NCBI GenBank assembly: GCA_036389695.1
Contig: DASVWG010000201.1
Location: forward strand, 1-8,822
DNA: 8,822 bases
Direction: 5' to 3'
From: JALZHR01 sp036389695
Lineage (GTDB): Bacteria; Acidobacteriota; Blastocatellia; Pyrinomonadales; Pyrinomonadaceae
In this document: positions 5,364 to 8,822 of the stretch, piece after piece
How the letters are laid out: each line of letters begins with the position of its first letter
Numbering within the stretch: position 1 is the stretch's first letter
Translations under genes and position numbers: made by a program
The notes under the pieces: generated by a model
Seen by the model: the letters and a program-made list of their open reading frames with translations, nothing else
What the model was told of the DNA's origin: nothing
Database searches by the model: none

Positions 5364-5384
5364 ATTCCGAAAAATTCATATAAA
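5357..5384 (+). promoter_or_regulatory. Promoter of the regulatory-like gene pair
   Basis: CTGACA (5357-5362, 5 of 6 to TTGACA) and TATAAA (5379-5384, 5 of 6) are separated by 16 bp; TAAAAT (5381-5386) at 18 bp is an alternative. The predicted start is near 5392, about 9 nt before the ATG at 5401, so the leader is very short. The -35 is supplied by the right arm of the palindromic element. Confidence 0.5.
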
Positions 5385-5400
5385 ATCGCGCGAAAGCCGT

Positions 5401-6180
5401 ATGAAAGCTAATTTTTCAATCATCATTTTTTTAATTCTCACTTTCTGTTCGGCTGAAAGGGCTTTTGCCGACGGCGTTTTGGGCGGCAGGCTTTTAAAGT
5501 TTAACGGGAAACCGCTCGCTTACACGGAAATCGAGCTGGTGCCGGTCGATTCGGCGAAACAGGTTGCTAATAGACAACTGTGGGCGACGACCGCCGCCGA
5601 CGGCAATTTTGTTTTCGATAAAATCCCGCCGGGCGAATACACGCTGAGCATCAATTTCGGCGAAAAACCGACCGATTTATCGCCGTATGCGACTTATTTT
5701 TACCCGAAAGCGGTGAACCGCGCGCTGGCGAAAATTTTTGAAATCTCCGCCGATTCGCGCATTACGAATCTGACTTTTCAGCTTCCGACGCCGCTCGCCA
5801 AACGAAAAATCGTCGGCAAAGTTTTCGGCAAAGACGGCAAACCGGCGGCAAATGTTTACGTCGCCCTGCGCGATGTCGAAGGCGATAAGGAAGACGCTTC
5901 TCTCGGTTTTTCGCCAATCAAAACCGACCGCTACGGAAATTTTTCGCTGGCAAGCTTTGAAACCCGGAAATATCAGATTTTCGCGATTCTGCTCGAAGGC
6001 AGCGACAAAACGGCGTTTTTCGACCCGCGCGCAAAATTGATTGCCGTCGCGAAATCCGAAGTTTTTCTGCTCGACGCCAAAACCGCGAGTATAAATTTAA
6101 CGCTCGTCAACGTCGGCGATTTGGAAAATCCTTCGCCGGATACGGAAAATGCGGGCGGAGCGTTGATTTTGCCCGAATAA
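5401..6180 (+). CDS. Secreted protein of two regulatory-like beta-sandwich modules
   Basis: The 259-residue protein has a signal peptide (1-24, ending AFA before DG). It consists of two modules of the carboxypeptidase-regulatory-like (transthyretin-like/Cna-B-like) kind. Module 1 is about 26-129: GGRLLKFNGKPL, then TTAADGNFVFDKIPPGEYTL, then a YFYPKAV segment and a closing LTFQL strand. Module 2 is about 136-234: IVGKVFGKDGKPAANVYV, then TDRYGNFSLASF. Such modules are structural or carbohydrate/protein-binding; no catalytic residues are seen. It is clearly a paralogue of residues 288-493 of the next gene, in the same module order. The ATG at 5401 is chosen because it starts the signal peptide. 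The frame is open upstream to about 5005, but that part overlaps the Nudix gene and a repeat. No strong ribosome site is visible. The next gene starts 16 bp downstream, so an operon is likely. Confidence 0.85.
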   Translation: MKANFSIIIFLILTFCSAERAFADGVLGGRLLKFNGKPLAYTEIELVPVDSAKQVANRQLWATTAADGNFVFDKIPPGEYTLSINFGEKPTDLSPYATYFYPKAVNRALAKIFEISADSRITNLTFQLPTPLAKRKIVGKVFGKDGKPAANVYVALRDVEGDKEDASLGFSPIKTDRYGNFSLASFETRKYQIFAILLEGSDKTAFFDPRAKLIAVAKSEVFLLDAKTASINLTLVNVGDLENPSPDTENAGGALILPE

Positions 6181-6196
6181 ATTTTCGGAGAGATTT

Positions 6197-7729
6197 ATGA
6201 AACGTTCGATTTATCTTTTTCTCTTCCTGCTGTTTGCGGCGCTTTTGCTCACGAGCGCCGCCGGCGTTTCGGCTTGCTCCTGCGTTCCGTCCGCGCCGTG
6301 CCAGTCATTCGGACGCGCCGACGTTGTTTTCGTCGGCAAAGTCGTCGGCGCAAAATTTCAGAAGCAAGTTCCCGATTACGAGCAAGACAACGAAAACGCG
6401 AATACGGCGACGCCGACCGCGTCGAAGAAAATAACTTATGACGTCGGCGAAATTTATTTTGAAGTCGGCGAAGCCTTTGCCGGAACCGAAAAAGGCTCGC
6501 GCATAACGATTCATTCGGGGACGGGCGGCGGCGATTGCGGATTCTGGTTCCGGCGCGGCGAAACTTATTTAGTATTTGCCAGCAGGGAAAATTCAAAAGC
6601 CGATTCGGGAATCTCGAGCATGACCGGCGGCTCCAGCCAAAATCTACAGCCAAACGCCGAGCGGCTCTGGACGACCATCTGTGCCGGCACGCGGGAAATA
6701 AAAACCGCCGAAGCATCTTTAAAATATTTGCGCGACTTGCCGAAACCCGGTGCGGGCGGAACCATCGTCGGGCGAATCGACGAATCAATCAGGGATTATT
6801 CAGACGAAAATTTAAGCGCCAAGCCGATGCCCGGCACGAAAGTCAAAGCCGAGCAGATTAAAGGCGAAAAACAGATTTTTTACGGAACGACCGACCGGAA
6901 CGGTTATTTTGAAATAAAAGTTCCCGTCGGCGAATATCTGGTCACGCCGGTTCTGCCGCCGAATCTGGATTTTAGCAACCGTTATGAAGGCGAAAACGAG
7001 CCTTTGAAAATCGAAGACAGAAAATGCGAAAGCAAAATTTTTCAGGTCACCAACGACAGCGACATCAGCGGAAAGGTTTTAGGCGCGAACGGGAAGCCTT
7101 ACCCGAGCTTGGTGCTCGATTTAATTCCCGCCGGCAAGACGCGAAAGGACGAGGGGTTTGATTATAAATTCGGCATCGTTGGCGAAAACGGCAATTTTTC
7201 GTTTCGCGGCATTCCGCCCGGACGATATATTCTGAGCCTGAATTACACGGACAAACCCGAAGACGATTCGCCTTTTCCGACAACCTTTTACCCGCAAACC
7301 GGCGTCCGAACAGAAGCTAAGGTTTTCGAGATTGATTACGGCACGAAATTCGGCGATATTGTTTTCCGACTGCCGCCGCCGCTGCTGAAACGCAGAGTTT
7401 CCGGCACGGTCGTCTGGAAAAACGGCAAACCCGCAGTCGGCGCGGAAGTGCAGTTCGTAGATGTCGAATTTGAAGAGGGCGTTTTTTTCAATGAGCCTGT
7501 CACCAATGCCGGAGGCGAGTTTGCCTTCGATTGGTTTGAAGGAAGAAAATATCAAATCAGAGTAATTGTCTGGAAAAAAAGTCCCGACGGGCAAAGCGGC
7601 ACCGGAATCGGTGACGGCGAATCCAAAGTTTTTACGCTTAATGATAAAACGCCGAAATTCAGGATTGTTCTTAACACAATCAATCCGAACGAGAAAATAA
7701 TAACCCGAAAAACCGTGCGGGCTAACTAA
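6197..7729 (+). CDS. TIMP/NTR-like domain fused to regulatory-like modules
   Basis: The 510-residue exported protein has a signal sequence of about 26 residues, cut just before Cys27, so the mature N-terminus would be CSCVPSAPCQSFGRADVVF. This closely resembles the start of eukaryotic TIMPs (Cys-x-Cys, then a Cys and an AD-V strand). Further cysteines at 35, 114 (GGDCGFWFRRGETYLVF) and 162 (TTICAGT) fit an NTR-type disulphide fold. The site VSAC is also a possible lipobox, so lipidation cannot be ruled out. Three regulatory-like modules follow: about 188-255, 288-393 (ENGNFSFRGIPPGRYILSL) and 399-493 (VSGTVVWKNGKPAVGAEVQF). The last two match the whole of the upstream gene product. GGAGAG (6187-6192) precedes the ATG at 6197. 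Protease inhibition is not implied: the fold is shared by many non-inhibitory proteins. Location is periplasmic or cell-surface. Confidence 0.87.
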   Translation: MKRSIYLFLFLLFAALLLTSAAGVSACSCVPSAPCQSFGRADVVFVGKVVGAKFQKQVPDYEQDNENANTATPTASKKITYDVGEIYFEVGEAFAGTEKGSRITIHSGTGGGDCGFWFRRGETYLVFASRENSKADSGISSMTGGSSQNLQPNAERLWTTICAGTREIKTAEASLKYLRDLPKPGAGGTIVGRIDESIRDYSDENLSAKPMPGTKVKAEQIKGEKQIFYGTTDRNGYFEIKVPVGEYLVTPVLPPNLDFSNRYEGENEPLKIEDRKCESKIFQVTNDSDISGKVLGANGKPYPSLVLDLIPAGKTRKDEGFDYKFGIVGENGNFSFRGIPPGRYILSLNYTDKPEDDSPFPTTFYPQTGVRTEAKVFEIDYGTKFGDIVFRLPPPLLKRRVSGTVVWKNGKPAVGAEVQFVDVEFEEGVFFNEPVTNAGGEFAFDWFEGRKYQIRVIVWKKSPDGQSGTGIGDGESKVFTLNDKTPKFRIVLNTINPNEKIITRKTVRAN

Positions 7730-7738
7730 ATTTTAGAA

Positions 7739-8822
7739 ATGAAAGCTTTCAAAATTCGCAACATCGAAATCAATCCGCCGCTGATTCTCTCGCCGATGGC
7801 GGGCGTGACGGATTACACTTTCCGGCGGCTTATCAAGCGGCGCGGCGGTGTCGGGCTGGTCGTGTCGGAATTTATCTCGGTCGAAGGCTTGACGCGCGGC
7901 AATCCGAAATCGAAACGGCAGATGCGCTTTGACGTGGAAGAACGCCCGTTTGCCGTGCAGATTTTCGGCGGTCAGCCCGAAAGAATGGCGCTCGGCGCGG
8001 AGATGGCTGAGGAAGTCGGCGCTGACATTCTGGACGTCAACTGCGGCTGTCCCGCGCCGAAAGTCGTCAAACACGGCGGCGGCTCGGCGCTTTTGCGAGA
8101 TATGCCGCGTCTGGAAATTATTCTGAAAGCAATCAAAAAATCAATCTCGATTCCGCTGACTTTGAAAATGCGCGTCGGCTTTTCCGATTCTTCCATCAAC
8201 TGCGTCGAAGTGGCGAAAATGGCTGAAGATTGCGGCGTCGAGCATATACAGGTTCACGGGCGCACGCGCGAGCAGGGCTATAAAGGAATGGCGAACTGGG
8301 ATTTGATTCGCGCGGTGAAGGAAGCCGTCTCGATTCCCGTTTCGGGCAACGGCGACATCACGACGATTGAATACGGCTTGCGGCGCTGGAAGGAGACGGG
8401 CGTCGACGGGATTTTAATCGGGCGCGGCGCGATGCAGAATCCGTGGATTTTCCGGCAGTTTGCAGACGCGCTGGCAGGACGCGAGCCGTATCAGCCGGAC
8501 GTGGCGGAAAAGAAAGCCGTGCTGCTCGAATTTTTTGAGATGGTCAGCGAGGAAATGCCGGAAATCGTCGCGCTCGGCAAAATGAAACAGCTCGCCGGGC
8601 AGTTTACGAAAGGCTTGGTCGGCGGCGCGCAGTTTCGCCAGACGCTCTATCATTCGCATTCGGCGCAGGAAATTCTCGACAATATCACGATTTATTTTGA
8701 AACCCTGACCGAGCGAAATACTTTCGGCGACGGCTTGACCGAAGCCGATAAGGATTTGGCGATTGATTCGTGCGAAGCGTTTTCAAACGAAGAAATTTCC
8801 TGTAATGTAGCAGTCGCCAATT
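7739..8822 (+). CDS. dusB: tRNA-dihydrouridine synthase, DusB type (3' end outside window)
   Basis: This FMN- and NADPH-dependent enzyme reduces specific uridines to dihydrouridine in tRNA D-loops. The first 361 codons are present and the frame is open at the window edge. Seen: the flavin-binding start LSPMAGVTDYTFRR (17-30), the catalytic loop DVNCGCPAPKVVKHGGGSAL (99-118) with catalytic Cys104, the Lys/Arg strand TLKMRVG (141-147), HGRTREQGYKG (173-183), the FMN-phosphate sites SGNGDI (202-207) and GRGAMQNPWIF (228-238), then the helical C-terminal tRNA-binding domain with GLVGGAQFRQTLYH. The tail beyond about 330 already makes the protein slightly longer than typical DusB. The ATG at 7739 lies 9 bp after the preceding stop and has no strong ribosome site; it may be read through from the upstream operon. 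Subfamily assignment from the NxGCPxxKV motif is fairly sure. Confidence 0.95.
   Translation, partial: MKAFKIRNIEINPPLILSPMAGVTDYTFRRLIKRRGGVGLVVSEFISVEGLTRGNPKSKRQMRFDVEERPFAVQIFGGQPERMALGAEMAEEVGADILDVNCGCPAPKVVKHGGGSALLRDMPRLEIILKAIKKSISIPLTLKMRVGFSDSSINCVEVAKMAEDCGVEHIQVHGRTREQGYKGMANWDLIRAVKEAVSIPVSGNGDITTIEYGLRRWKETGVDGILIGRGAMQNPWIFRQFADALAGREPYQPDVAEKKAVLLEFFEMVSEEMPEIVALGKMKQLAGQFTKGLVGGAQFRQTLYHSHSAQEILDNITIYFETLTERNTFGDGLTEADKDLAIDSCEAFSNEEISCNVAVAN

Noticed and set aside
5005..5400. Upstream in-frame extension of the two-module secreted protein gene (open frame from 5005)
   Set aside because: It overlaps the well-supported Nudix gene on the other strand and the palindromic element. 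The ATG at 5401 begins a clean signal peptide and follows a plausible promoter.
6249..6788. Minus-strand 179-codon frame opposite the TIMP-like gene
   Set aside because: Its product is dominated by Arg and Ser, a compositional shadow. The plus frame has a signal peptide, conserved motifs and a ribosome site.

Overview
The window looks like a chromosomal segment of a free-living Gram-negative bacterium, most likely an acidobacterium of the Blastocatellia/Pyrinomonadaceae type. This is an inference. It rests on the abundance of secreted proteins with signal peptides, a signal-peptide-borne TonB C-terminal protein, beta-sandwich carboxypeptidase-regulatory-like modules, a moderate GC content, and intergenic spaces filled with short palindromic repeats. 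No phage, plasmid, IS, CRISPR or RNA gene is visible.

Layout, left to right. Positions 1-127 hold repeats: phased TTCGTG motifs, a GC-rich hairpin and 21-bp tandem units that run into the end of the first gene. Two minus-strand genes follow, spaced 8 bp apart: a single-span TPR-like protein (1018-1545) and a six-span membrane protein (128-1009). They diverge across only 32 bp from a plus-strand lipoprotein gene (1578-2441), whose product carries a possible clan CD (gingipain/caspase-like) His/Cys dyad. Next is a secreted two-domain protein ending in a TonB C-terminal domain (2505-3404), closed by a very strong hairpin terminator. It converges on a gene for a small, highly acidic, lysine-free protein (3507-3776, minus).

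A DUF4920-type exported protein (3981-4502, plus) and a Nudix hydrolase (4654-5196, minus) converge on a 165-bp imperfect inverted repeat that includes both stop codons. A second, different inverted-repeat element (5264-5363) lies between the Nudix gene and a plus-strand run. That run contains a secreted two-module regulatory-like protein (5401-6180), a larger paralogue with an N-terminal TIMP/NTR-like Cys-x-Cys domain (6197-7729), and the start of a DusB-type tRNA-dihydrouridine synthase (7739 to beyond the window end).

Most of the gene content is envelope and periplasm related, plus two housekeeping enzymes (Nudix hydrolase, Dus). The genes do not form one recognisable pathway. The points most worth following up are the cryptic peptidase-like lipoprotein, the TIMP-like domain fused to regulatory-like modules, and the two structured repeat families that act as gene boundaries. 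I found no convincing complete new multi-gene system.
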